Shown here: positions 1 through 7,523 of the stretch, piece after piece
Numbering within the stretch: position 1 is the first letter of the stretch
How the letters are laid out: each line of letters begins with the position of its first letter
NCBI GenBank assembly: GCA_033763635.1
Contig: JANRKG010000214.1
Coordinates: 1-47,036 of the forward strand
From: JANRKG01 sp033763635
GTDB lineage: Bacteria; Cyanobacteriota; Cyanobacteriia; GCF-001939115
Direction: 5' to 3'
DNA length: 47,036 bases
Program-made: the position numbers and the translations under genes
The notes under the pieces: generated by a model
What the model saw: the letters and a program-made list of their open reading frames with translations, nothing else
Databases searched by the model: none
Told to the model about the DNA's origin: nothing

Positions 1-518
1 AAGCCCACCCCAACCAGAACGAGATTCAATTGGGAGGATTGAAAGATCGATCGTCCTAACCATTGCCAGGACGGAAACGTCGCTCCTACCCAGGCAATCG
101 TCAGGCCATAAAACCGGAGCATTTTTCTCCGGTCAACTTCCGATGGAAGGGTGATCCACATGGGGAATTGAAGTAAAAGGATAGAAGTCTGTGATCCCAG
201 TTTGGCTAAAACGTGTCTGGCTTCACAGGCCAACGATCCCTTTCGGCAACTCCAGAGAAATTCTTCATCACAATTTCATCTTGAAGTCCCTGGATCATGC
301 TCGATCTTGCAAATGTTTAGTTCATTTTTTTCAATGGACACACTTAAGATATTTTTGGAGACTACTCATAAAACTTGCTTTTTCGACGATACAAGCTTTA
401 GAGAACTTGTATTCATTGCTACACACTTGCTCTATTTTTCAGGAAGTAGTCCTAAAGTTATTTTAAATTTATTTAAAATTTTAAGTAATTACCGATTCCT
501 GGTAGAACCATCCCTTGC
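1..518. other. Intergenic/leader region upstream of coaE; no convincing gene
   Basis: No supported gene is visible here. Bases 3-59 are open to a stop in one forward frame and could be the last 18 codons of a gene entering from the left, but nothing identifies it. A small hairpin lies at 113-133. From about 300 to 510 the sequence becomes clearly AT-rich compared with the rest of the window, which suits a promoter or leader for coaE. Two overlapping forward ORFs (191-466 and 202-573) cover it, but they read as low-complexity translations without a recognisable domain and one runs into coaE out of frame. Confidence 0.5.
113..133. terminator. Hairpin, possible weak terminator
   Basis: The seven-base arms ACCGGAG (113-119) and CTCCGGT (127-133) are perfectly complementary around a 7-nt loop. 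Read on the minus strand the stem is followed by TTTTA, a short T-run; on the plus strand no T-run follows. It may terminate a transcript, but no gene end can be firmly assigned to it. Confidence 0.3.
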
Positions 519-1256
519 ATGCAGCAAAGAAGCGAGCCTAGTCAGAATCGAGATCGGCGCATTATTGGCCTAACGGGAGGCATTGGCATGGGAAAAACAA
601 CCATTGCCAACTATCTGGCTTCGGCCTACCATCTCCCAACGTTAGATGCCGACCTCTATGCACGGGAAGCGGTTCAACCGGATTCCCAAATCCTGGCTGA
701 AATTGTGGAGCGGTATGGCTCAGGCATCTTACTCCCCAATCAAGAACTCGATCGTCGCCGTTTAGGGATCATTATCTTTAATAACCCAGCAGAACGGTTG
801 TGGCTGGAGCAACGAATTCATCCTTATGTGCGCGATCGGTTTTTAGAGGAGATCGCGCGATATCATAATCAGCCTCAACCGCCCACGCTGGTCCTGGTTG
901 TGCCCCTGTTATTTGAAGCTCGGATGACTGATTTAGTAACAGAGATTTGGGTAGTCTACTGCCCTGCGGAAATCCAGGTCGAACGGTTGATCCAGCGGGA
1001 TCGAAATTGGATTGCAGGGGACGAACTGACGGTGCTTCAGGCGATTCAAGCACGGATTGAAAGCCAGATGCCAATCGAGAAGAAACTGGCGGAAGCCAAT
1101 GTCGTTCTTGATAACTCGTCTACGCCAGAGGTCTGGATGGCCCAGGTAGATCAGGCGATGAACAATCTACAATCCACCTGCCCCCTGGCCCCCAACTGCG
1201 ATAGCCCGACAGTGCCATTAGGAGCGCATCAGGAGCGCTTTGTAAGCAGAGGTTAA
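519..1256 (+). CDS. coaE: Dephospho-CoA kinase
   Basis: CoaE performs the last step of coenzyme A synthesis, phosphorylating the 3'-hydroxyl of dephospho-CoA with ATP in the cytoplasm. The P-loop GGIGMGKTT lies at residues 20-28, the DAD motif that follows it in this family at 43-45, and PLLFE in the middle of the protein. The family is usually about 200 aa. The extra 40 residues at the C-terminus (rich in P, S and N) look unstructured, and their coding sequence overlaps the 3' end of the convergent glycosyltransferase gene by 39 bp. The start at 519 leaves a short 14-residue lead before the first beta strand; no clear ribosome-binding site is seen. Confidence 0.95.
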   Translation: MQQRSEPSQNRDRRIIGLTGGIGMGKTTIANYLASAYHLPTLDADLYAREAVQPDSQILAEIVERYGSGILLPNQELDRRRLGIIIFNNPAERLWLEQRIHPYVRDRFLEEIARYHNQPQPPTLVLVVPLLFEARMTDLVTEIWVVYCPAEIQVERLIQRDRNWIAGDELTVLQAIQARIESQMPIEKKLAEANVVLDNSSTPEVWMAQVDQAMNNLQSTCPLAPNCDSPTVPLGAHQERFVSRG

Positions 1257-2393
1257 CTGGGTCGCGATCACGTTCCAGGAGTAGCGCCGATCGACGAGTG
1301 CCCGCCCATTCTGCCCCAAGCGTTGGCGCAATGGCGGAGACTGGAGAAGTTGCACGATCGCCTCCGTTAGAGGCTCCACCTCACTTTCCACCACCAGCCC
1401 AGCTTCTGCCTCCGCAATTTCGGGGGCAATCTGCACCCCTGGCGTAATCACCACCGGAAGACGGGCAGCCATCGCCTCCGCCACTGCAATCCCAAAGTTT
1501 TCAGAAAAAGACGGCAACACAAAAAAATCCGAGCCTTGCAACAGGATCTCTTTGGCCTGTCCCGTGATCAAACCGGGCAGGGAGATTCGATCGCCTAACT
1601 GAAGAGACTCAACCAGATCCCGCAAATACAGTTCATACTCCGGCGTACCCGAACCCGCGAGGATGGCATGGAAAGAATACCCTTGTTCTCGCACCTTTAC
1701 CAGAGCTTCGAGCAACACATCTGGTCGTTTCTTATAATGCAGACGGGACAGAAACAGGACGATCGGCGTTTCTGCTGTAATCCCATAACTTGCCCGTAAC
1801 TCTTGACGGGCATTGGGATAGGGCATCGGAGGCTGGACCCCCAGCGGCAATGTCACGAGGGGCGTTTTCACTCCAAAATTGCGAACATCCTGAGCTTCTC
1901 CCCCAGAGGTACAGTGAATCGCCGCCGCCCGCTCCAGATTGTGCCGCTCGATCAATTTCAGGTAGACCTGCTTCTTCTGTCGGCTTTGAGCCAGTGCCCA
2001 GGGACTCAGTTGCCCCATCGTGCGAACCGTATAGGGAACTCCCTGGAAGCGAGCGATCGCCCCAGCACAGGTTGGAGCATAGGAAAACAGGTAGTGGTTA
2101 TCCAGGATGTCGTATTTGTGGACCTGTTGCCAGAGCCAGGCGGTGATCGCAGGGGAAAAAATAAATTCCTTCAAAGGCGGAGAAAATCGGGGGAGAAACC
2201 AGACAGGAGCTTCCTGATAGATCACCCGTTCGCCCAAAGGAACATCCAACAACTGAGGCCCATCATCATTCGTGGTGACAATCTCGGCATCCACCCCACC
2301 TTCACACAAGGCCCGAACTAAATTCAGGGCGACCTGAGTTGGGCCACCCAAAGACGGACTCAGGGACGGAATCACATGCAGAACTTTCACCAA
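1218..2393 (-). CDS. Glycosyltransferase family 4 (GT-B fold)
   Basis: This is a 391-aa retaining GT-B glycosyltransferase, probably adding a sugar to a cell-surface polysaccharide or lipid at the inner face of the membrane. The N-terminus has the LHVIPSLSPSLGGPTQV signature of the acceptor domain. The C-terminal donor-binding domain has ILFLSRLHYKKR-like strands and the EX7E motif (ENFGIAVAE) followed by a glycine-rich segment. The family is well supported; the donor sugar and acceptor cannot be read from the sequence. It converges on coaE with a 39-bp 3' overlap and has no polysaccharide genes beside it, so it appears to be an orphan glycosyltransferase. Confidence 0.88.
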   Translation of the reverse strand: MVKVLHVIPSLSPSLGGPTQVALNLVRALCEGGVDAEIVTTNDDGPQLLDVPLGERVIYQEAPVWFLPRFSPPLKEFIFSPAITAWLWQQVHKYDILDNHYLFSYAPTCAGAIARFQGVPYTVRTMGQLSPWALAQSRQKKQVYLKLIERHNLERAAAIHCTSGGEAQDVRNFGVKTPLVTLPLGVQPPMPYPNARQELRASYGITAETPIVLFLSRLHYKKRPDVLLEALVKVREQGYSFHAILAGSGTPEYELYLRDLVESLQLGDRISLPGLITGQAKEILLQGSDFFVLPSFSENFGIAVAEAMAARLPVVITPGVQIAPEIAEAEAGLVVESEVEPLTEAIVQLLQSPPLRQRLGQNGRALVDRRYSWNVIATQLTSAYKALLMRS

Positions 2394-2464
2394 ATTGGCT
2401 CAAACACATCTGGATTGTAGGGTAGAGAGTTTTGGAACCGTTGGCAAGGGAAAGAAGATGATTC

Positions 2465-3310
2465 CTAAAGTCCCAGAAAAGCGGCGATCGTCCCGGCTAG
2501 CGCTTGTTGGCGATCACTCGCCATCGATTCCAATCCCCAAATTGGGATTTCCCGATCGTCCGCCAACACCAGAACAACCCCGGATGTCACTTGAACGGTT
2601 CGGCCCTCAATCCCAGGTAGTTTCAACACCTCCCGTTCTATTGGTACGGCCTCCTGATAGACAACCTTACCGATCAGAGCCAGCTTGTGGGTTTCTAACG
2701 TTTTCCGACTCAGGGCTTGACGGGTAATCGTGAAGGACCCAGTGGTGCGATCAAATGTATAAGTCAGCACCCCCAGATCACAGAAAATGAGAATCAAAAT
2801 TGCTGGGATGACAAAAAAGGCAAGAAAATACCAGATCAAGGTTGACGGTGGAGCCATATTGAAACGATATAGAATCTCCACAGAAGGCTGACGTGAATTT
2901 TTCAAAAACTCATTAATTTGAGTTGTCGCGCTCTCGATCTGAGTTTTATCCCTTTGTAGCGACTGGAATACAATCTCTTCCTTTGGCGTAACCAGGGCAA
3001 TCGTGTACCCCGTTGTCTGGTTCCCTTCTGAGAGTTCATAGGGAACTTGCACCATTTTTACCCCAGTGAATTCCTCCAGGGAAATTTCCTGCACTAATTC
3101 TCCCTCTATCCCCGCTACCCGCTCTCGCAACTGACAGGCTCCCTGTCCAGAAGGCGATCGTTGGCAGGTCAACTGGCTACGGGTGCCCCCAAAGTAAATG
3201 ATGGAAAGCAAAATAAGTAGAGTCGTCAGCAGGGAACCCGCCAGTAACCAACCGCGAATCGGCAAATAGCGAAGTACCAGGCGATCGGAAGTATGTTCAA
3301 CAACCTTCAT
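2465..3310 (-). CDS. Two-helix membrane protein of unknown function
   Basis: I do not recognise this 281-aa protein. It has a hydrophobic helix at about residues 19-41 and another at about 155-177. The region between them would lie outside the cytoplasm or in the lumen and contains two cysteines that could pair. The C-terminal 100 residues after the second helix look like a beta-rich soluble domain (pleckstrin-homology-like in pattern, not proven). The start codon at 3310 is preceded by AAGGGA, which directly abuts one arm of a 23-bp inverted repeat, so translation may be sensitive to that hairpin. It is divergent from the DUF1537 kinase gene. Confidence 0.75.
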   Translation of the reverse strand: MKVVEHTSDRLVLRYLPIRGWLLAGSLLTTLLILLSIIYFGGTRSQLTCQRSPSGQGACQLRERVAGIEGELVQEISLEEFTGVKMVQVPYELSEGNQTTGYTIALVTPKEEIVFQSLQRDKTQIESATTQINEFLKNSRQPSVEILYRFNMAPPSTLIWYFLAFFVIPAILILIFCDLGVLTYTFDRTTGSFTITRQALSRKTLETHKLALIGKVVYQEAVPIEREVLKLPGIEGRTVQVTSGVVLVLADDREIPIWGLESMASDRQQALAGTIAAFLGL

Positions 3311-3324
3311 GGGGGTCGTCCCTT

Positions 3325-3382
3325 TCCTGCAAACAATTTTGATGGGATCAGTCTAACGCTCCCATCAAAATTGTTTGCAGGA
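3325..3382. repeat. Perfect 23-bp inverted repeat with 12-nt loop
   Basis: Arms at 3325-3347 and 3360-3382 are exact reverse complements (the left arm begins TCCTGCAAAC and ends GATGGGA). They are separated by 12 nt (3348-3359). The element fills the gap between two divergent genes, 15 bp from the start codon of the minus-strand membrane protein and 45 bp from the start codon of the plus-strand kinase. In both transcripts it would form a very stable hairpin just upstream of the coding region, and AGGA at the outer end of each arm resembles a ribosome-binding sequence. It could be an operator, an RNA attenuator or a remnant of a palindromic repeat. There is no T-run to make it a terminator. 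Confidence 0.85.
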
Positions 3383-3427
3383 GAGTATTCGAGATCTCGA
3401 CCTTGAACGGGTCAGATTCCTGAGAGA

Positions 3428-4795
3428 ATGAACGACAACGATTCATTGATCACGTTTGCCATGACTTCCAGGCCCAAGATTATTGTTCTTGATGATGACC
3501 CGACAGGTTCCCAAACCGTTCACAGTTGTCTGCTGTTAACCCGATGGGATGGGGACACTTTGCGCCTGGGGTTACGGGATGAGGCACCCATTTTCTTCGT
3601 ACTGACCAACACCCGCGCCCTCCCAGCCGATGAGGCAACCCGTGTGACTCGCGAGGTCTGCCAGAATCTCAAACAGGCGATCGACGTTGAAGGAGTCCGG
3701 GATTTCCTGTTAGTGAGTCGGTCGGATTCCACGCTACGGGGCCATTACCCGATCGAAACCGATGTGATCGCTGAAGAACTCGGTCCCTTCGATGCCCACT
3801 TCCTGGTTCCTGCCTTTTTTGAAGGGGGACGCTTTACCCGTGACAGCATTCACTATTTGATGGTGAATGGGGTTCCAACGCCTGTTCATGAAACAGAGTT
3901 CGCACAAGACTCTGTTTTTGGCTATCACCATAGCTACCTGCCAGATTATGTGACAGAAAAAACGCAGGGACGAATCCCAGCGGATCAGGTCGAACGGTTT
4001 CTGCTGTCAGAGATTCGGGTTGGGAGTCTGGAACGGTTGCTCGGTCTTCACAACAACCAATGTAGTGTTGTCGATGGAGAAACCCAGGCAGATTTGAATC
4101 GGTTTGCTCAGGATTTGCTCACTGCGGCTTCTCAAGGCAAACGGTTTTTGTTTCGCAGTGCCGCCAGCATTCTCACGGCCCTCGCTGCCTTGCCGCCTCA
4201 ACCCGTTGCCGCCACAGACATGGCCCAGTACGTCCGGGGTGGCAAACCGGGGGCGGTAATTGTCGGTTCCCATGTGCGGAAAACAACCGAACAACTGGAA
4301 CGGCTCTTACAGGAACCGGGAATTGTGGGGGTGGAGGTGGAGGTGGCCCAGTTACTCGATCGCACCACCGATCGCCGCTCTGAGCTTCTGGCCCGTACGC
4401 TGCAACGGGTGAATGCTATCCACCAGGATGGTAAAACACCCGTAGTCTTTACCAGCCGCCAGGAACTCACCTTTGACGATGCCCAGGTCCGGCTCGATTT
4501 TGGACTAGCAGTTTCGGCCTTGTTAATGGATGTGGTGCGCGGATTACCAGAGGACATCGGTTTTCTGATTAGTAAAGGAGGAATCACCTCCAACGATGTC
4601 GTGAGTACGGGGCTGAATCTACCCACTGCCCGTTTGTTGGGACAAGTGTTGGCGGGTTGCTCCATGATCCGTACCCCTACCGATCATCCCCGCTTTCCCG
4701 ATCTGCCCGTCGTGCTGTTTCCCGGCAATGTGGGCGATCGGGATGGCCTCGCAACAGTGTATCGACGGTTGAATCAATCCGCATCACTCCCGTAA
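3428..4795 (+). CDS. Four-carbon acid sugar kinase family protein (DUF1537/OtnK-like)
   Basis: The 455-aa protein matches the family that phosphorylates four-carbon sugar acids such as 3-oxo-tetronate, threonate and erythronate with ATP. The N-terminal substrate domain starts with VLDDDPTGSQTVHS, followed by a segment with LLVSRSDSTLRGHYP. The C-terminal nucleotide domain has FLISKGGITSND and LFPGNVGDRDGL. Length and both halves agree with full-length members. The usual partners (OtnI isomerase, PdxA2 or 3-oxo-tetronate dehydrogenase) are not visible nearby, so the substrate is unknown. A second ATG eleven codons in (3461) is an alternative start. The gene is followed, 80 bp later, by the min cluster. 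Confidence 0.85.
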   Translation: MNDNDSLITFAMTSRPKIIVLDDDPTGSQTVHSCLLLTRWDGDTLRLGLRDEAPIFFVLTNTRALPADEATRVTREVCQNLKQAIDVEGVRDFLLVSRSDSTLRGHYPIETDVIAEELGPFDAHFLVPAFFEGGRFTRDSIHYLMVNGVPTPVHETEFAQDSVFGYHHSYLPDYVTEKTQGRIPADQVERFLLSEIRVGSLERLLGLHNNQCSVVDGETQADLNRFAQDLLTAASQGKRFLFRSAASILTALAALPPQPVAATDMAQYVRGGKPGAVIVGSHVRKTTEQLERLLQEPGIVGVEVEVAQLLDRTTDRRSELLARTLQRVNAIHQDGKTPVVFTSRQELTFDDAQVRLDFGLAVSALLMDVVRGLPEDIGFLISKGGITSNDVVSTGLNLPTARLLGQVLAGCSMIRTPTDHPRFPDLPVVLFPGNVGDRDGLATVYRRLNQSASLP

Positions 4796-4875
4796 GAAGT
4801 ACCTCTAAATTTTTTTCCCAGTTCAGAGGAACTGCTGTACATTGATGCTAGTTTTTGCACTTCTTTTCTGCTGGC

Positions 4876-5691
4876 ATGACCTCAGATTCTTCTCCTTCCA
4901 TTTCTCCGATTTCGCCCGAACCCCCCGAAGTTGTGTCGAGTGAACAGATTCGGCTCAAAAGCGAAGGGGGGCGCTTGCTGCTCATGTTGCCGCCTGACTC
5001 AGACAATAATGAACTGGCGGCAATGACCTGGAATGATCTCTGGCACCAGTTAAAACAACGCCTGAACGGGGGCGATCGGTTCTGGCAACCGGATACTACC
5101 GTTCACCTGATTGCCCGCGATCGGCTCCTGGATAGCCGTCAGTTGCAAGAATTAGCGGATGCACTGTCAGAAGTACAACTAAACTTGAAGCGAGTCTATA
5201 CGAGTCGGCGACAAACTGCGGTCGCCGCTGCCACCCTGGGCTATTCGGTCGAACAGCAATCCCCCGTGACCCCGCTCCTGGGCCAAACCCCCTCGGAAGC
5301 AGGGCAGGCGATGGCAGAACCCCTGTACCTTCAGATGACGGTGCGATCGGGTGCGGAGATTCGTCATCCGGGGACGGTGGTGATTGTGGGAGATGTGAAC
5401 CCCGGCAGTGTGGTCATCGCCGAGGGAGATATCCTCGTTTGGGGACGGTTGCGAGGCGTTGCCCATGCAGGTTCCAAAGGGAACTCCCAGTGCCTGATCA
5501 TGGCCCTGCAAATGGAACCCACCCAGATTCGGATTGCGGAGTTTGTCGCACGCGGGCCAGAAACGCCCCCCGCTCAGTATTTTCCGGAAATTGCCTACGT
5601 CACTGCCAAGGGAATTCGAATTGCGAAAGTCTCTGAATTTTCCCGTTCCCAGAGCGAATCTTTCCCGAAAACAACGAAACGATCGCCCTGA
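4876..5691 (+). CDS. minC: Septum site-determining protein MinC
   Basis: MinC inhibits FtsZ polymerisation away from midcell and is placed by MinD. The C-terminal half carries the right-handed beta-helix domain typical of MinC: IRHPGTVVIVGDVNPGSVV, then GDILVWGRLRGVAHAG and IRIAEFVARGP. The N-terminal half (about residues 30-110) is the FtsZ-binding domain, and about 20 residues before it are Ser/Pro-rich and probably disordered. I chose the ATG at 4876; a TTG seven codons upstream (4855) is less likely. minD follows 153 bp downstream and minE after that, the usual cyanobacterial order, so the three probably act and may be transcribed together. Confidence 0.95.
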   Translation: MTSDSSPSISPISPEPPEVVSSEQIRLKSEGGRLLLMLPPDSDNNELAAMTWNDLWHQLKQRLNGGDRFWQPDTTVHLIARDRLLDSRQLQELADALSEVQLNLKRVYTSRRQTAVAAATLGYSVEQQSPVTPLLGQTPSEAGQAMAEPLYLQMTVRSGAEIRHPGTVVIVGDVNPGSVVIAEGDILVWGRLRGVAHAGSKGNSQCLIMALQMEPTQIRIAEFVARGPETPPAQYFPEIAYVTAKGIRIAKVSEFSRSQSESFPKTTKRSP

Positions 5692-5844
5692 GAACTATCC
5701 GGTTCCCCCCGACCGCAGGCTGTACATTCGGTTAGAAATCTCCTGAAAAACCGACATTCTACACGAGTGCGTTGATCGTCCCGATTTCAGCTACCTTAAG
5801 TTAAAGTTACTCATACTCACTCATCACTTATCTTTTTTCGCTGC

Positions 5845-6648
5845 ATGGCTCGCTTTATTGTAATCACGTCTGGTAAGGGAGGGGTGGGCAAGACCACCTG
5901 TACAGCTAACCTGGGGATGGCGCTGGCGAAGCGGGGTCGTCGGGTGGCAGTCATTGATGCGGACTTTGGGCTGAGAAATCTAGATTTGTTGCTGGGTTTG
6001 GAAAATCGCATTGTCTACACTGCCGTTGAAGTGCTCGCAGGAGAATGCCGTTTGGAACAGGCGCTCGTAAAGGACAAACGCCAACCCAATCTCGTGTTAC
6101 TGCCTGCGGCTCAAAATCGCACGAAGGATGCGGTTACACCGGACCAGATGCGAAAACTGGTCGGGGCGATGGCACAGAGCTATGATTACATCTTGATCGA
6201 CAGCCCTGCGGGAATTGAAATGGGGTTCCAGAATGCGATCGCCGCTGCCAAAGAAGCCCTGATTGTCACCACTCCTGAAATCTCAGCAGTACGGGACGCG
6301 GATCGAGTGGTGGGTCTGTTAGAAGCTCATAACATTAAAAAGATTGAGTTGATTGTGAATCGCATTCGTCCGGCGATGGTCAAGGCTAATGACATGATGT
6401 CAGTGGATGATGTGCAGGAAATCCTCTCCATTCCCCTGATTGGAATCATTCCCGATGATGAGCGGGTGATCGTTTCCACCAACCGGGGTGAACCGCTCGT
6501 CCTGTCTGACACCCCATCCCTGGCGGGAACAGCCTACGATCATGTCGCTCGTCGGCTCGAAGGGGAAAAGGTGGACTTTCTGGATCTGGATGCCAACACG
6601 GGGATCATGTCCCGACTCCGCAAGTTATTCTCAACTAAGATTATGTGA
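5845..6648 (+). CDS. minD: Septum site-determining ATPase MinD
   Basis: MinD is a membrane-cycling ATPase that recruits MinC and is released by MinE, setting the division plane. The deviant Walker A motif GKGGVGKTT lies at residues 10-18. DADFGLRNLDLLLGLE (switch I region) and ILIDSPAGIE (Walker B) follow, and the C-terminus ends in an amphipathic helix with LRKLFSTKI that serves as the membrane-targeting sequence. At 267 aa it has the family's usual length. It lies between minC and minE on the same strand. Confidence 0.97.
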   Translation: MARFIVITSGKGGVGKTTCTANLGMALAKRGRRVAVIDADFGLRNLDLLLGLENRIVYTAVEVLAGECRLEQALVKDKRQPNLVLLPAAQNRTKDAVTPDQMRKLVGAMAQSYDYILIDSPAGIEMGFQNAIAAAKEALIVTTPEISAVRDADRVVGLLEAHNIKKIELIVNRIRPAMVKANDMMSVDDVQEILSIPLIGIIPDDERVIVSTNRGEPLVLSDTPSLAGTAYDHVARRLEGEKVDFLDLDANTGIMSRLRKLFSTKIM

Positions 6649-6717
6649 TCTCTGATAGACTCTGCCAGCGATCGGCCTTTTCCGCCGCTGTCTGCTCACC
6701 CGCCCCCCCGTTTGACC

Positions 6718-7176
6718 ATGACCCAATCCCTACGTTCCATGCTTGCAGACCTGCTTGAAAAGCTCTTTCCCCGATTGAGACAAAACTCCAGCCGCGAAAC
6801 GGTGAAAAATCGCCTCAAGCTGGTGTTGACCCATGACCGGATTGACCTGACTCCCCGCATGGTTGAGCAGATGCAGCAGGAAATCCTCAAGGTGATCACC
6901 CGCTACGTAGAGATCGATACCGAGAGCTTAGAATTTTCCCTGTCCAATACCCAACGGTCAACGGCTCTGGTGGCAAATTTTCCGATCCGGCGAGTGAGAC
7001 CATTGACGGAGGAAGAACAGCTTGCATCTGGGAGTATTGCCAAAACCCCGTTTGAGGAATTGGAAGCGGTATTGAAGGCCGAAAAGGAATTAGAAGGGAT
7101 GACGATCGCCAGTCTGGAAATTGTCGAAGACTCCCCATCCTCTGATTTGGGCAACCAACCCTCTAATAATGGATGA
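6718..7176 (+). CDS. minE: Cell division topological specificity factor MinE, with long C-terminal tail
   Basis: MinE stimulates MinD ATP hydrolysis and drives the Min oscillation. The N-terminal membrane-binding helix (LADLLEKLFPRL) is followed by the anti-MinCD region (NRLKLVLTHDR) and the beta-rich dimerisation domain (LTPRMVEQMQQEILKVITRY...). The recognisable MinE core ends near residue 95. A further 55 residues, acidic and rich in E, S and P, make this copy clearly longer than the usual 85-110 aa. The ATG at 6718 is preferred to a TTG two codons upstream. The gene starts 69 bp after minD, consistent with co-transcription. Confidence 0.95.
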   Translation: MTQSLRSMLADLLEKLFPRLRQNSSRETVKNRLKLVLTHDRIDLTPRMVEQMQQEILKVITRYVEIDTESLEFSLSNTQRSTALVANFPIRRVRPLTEEEQLASGSIAKTPFEELEAVLKAEKELEGMTIASLEIVEDSPSSDLGNQPSNNG

Positions 7177-7226
7177 AGAGGGATCTGAACGGGATCTGGG
7201 GTAACGACTGAGGAAACACCCTGAAC

Positions 7227-7396
7227 TGAATCCCCTCTTGGGAGCAGGGCTGTTTTAGTGGTGAGAGAAAAATTGGTCTAACCCTGAGCATTCCATCAAA
7301 CACCAGGAAAAGTCGCTCTGAGATTCAACGTAGGAATGCGGGTTACAGGATTTTTCTACGGTCAGTAGAACAGCTCTGCTCTGGGGAGGGGATTCA
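7227..7396. mobile_element. MITE-like 170-bp element with imperfect terminal inverted repeats
   Basis: Between minE and valS, a 27-base left arm (7228-7254, starting GAATCCCCTC) is complementary to 7369-7395 (ending GAGGGGATTC) at 22 of 27 positions; one further T-A pair extends it to 7227/7396. The 114 bp between them code for nothing convincing. The left arm resembles 44637-44668, which also starts AATCCCCTC and continues with a GGGAG...CAGGG...GTTTT pattern, so this looks like one member of a dispersed family. No clear target duplication was found. It may be a non-autonomous element or simply two copies of a repeat in inverted orientation. Confidence 0.4.
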
Positions 7397-7433
7397 ATGA
7401 GAATCTGTGCGCGGAAGGGGCAAAGGTGCATTT

Positions 7434-7469
7434 CCCCTCTGCCTTCTGCCCTTTGCCCTCTGCCTTCTA
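7434..7469. repeat. Tandem heptamer repeat (CTGCCTT/CTGCCCT/TTGCCCT type)
   Basis: A pyrimidine-rich run upstream of valS is built from 7-bp units of the kind CTGCCTT, CTGCCCT, TTGCCCT. Such short tandemly repeated heptamers are known from cyanobacterial genomes. The 15-mer TGCCCTCTGCCTTCT (7454-7468) recurs as its exact reverse complement just after valS (10258-10272), so valS is flanked by inverted copies. Confidence 0.6.
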
Positions 7470-7523
7470 CATCCCTGTGGCAGAATTTAGAAAAGCTTAA
7501 ATTTCTGTCCATCAAGGTTTCCC

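Noticed and set aside
3..59. Possible 3' end of a gene entering from the left
   Set aside because: Eighteen codons are not enough to identify a gene; a chance open stretch is equally likely.
191..573. Two overlapping plus-strand ORFs before coaE
   Set aside because: AT-rich, no domain, poor start context, and one runs into coaE out of frame.
7255..7515. 86-aa minus-strand ORF in the minE-valS gap
   Set aside because: Part of it is a translation of the heptamer repeat (RGQRAEGRGE), and it covers the MITE-like element; no sign of selection for a protein.
7177..7523. T-box or other riboswitch before valS
   Set aside because: No T-box sequence or specifier-loop structure could be recognised; the region is explained by repeats.
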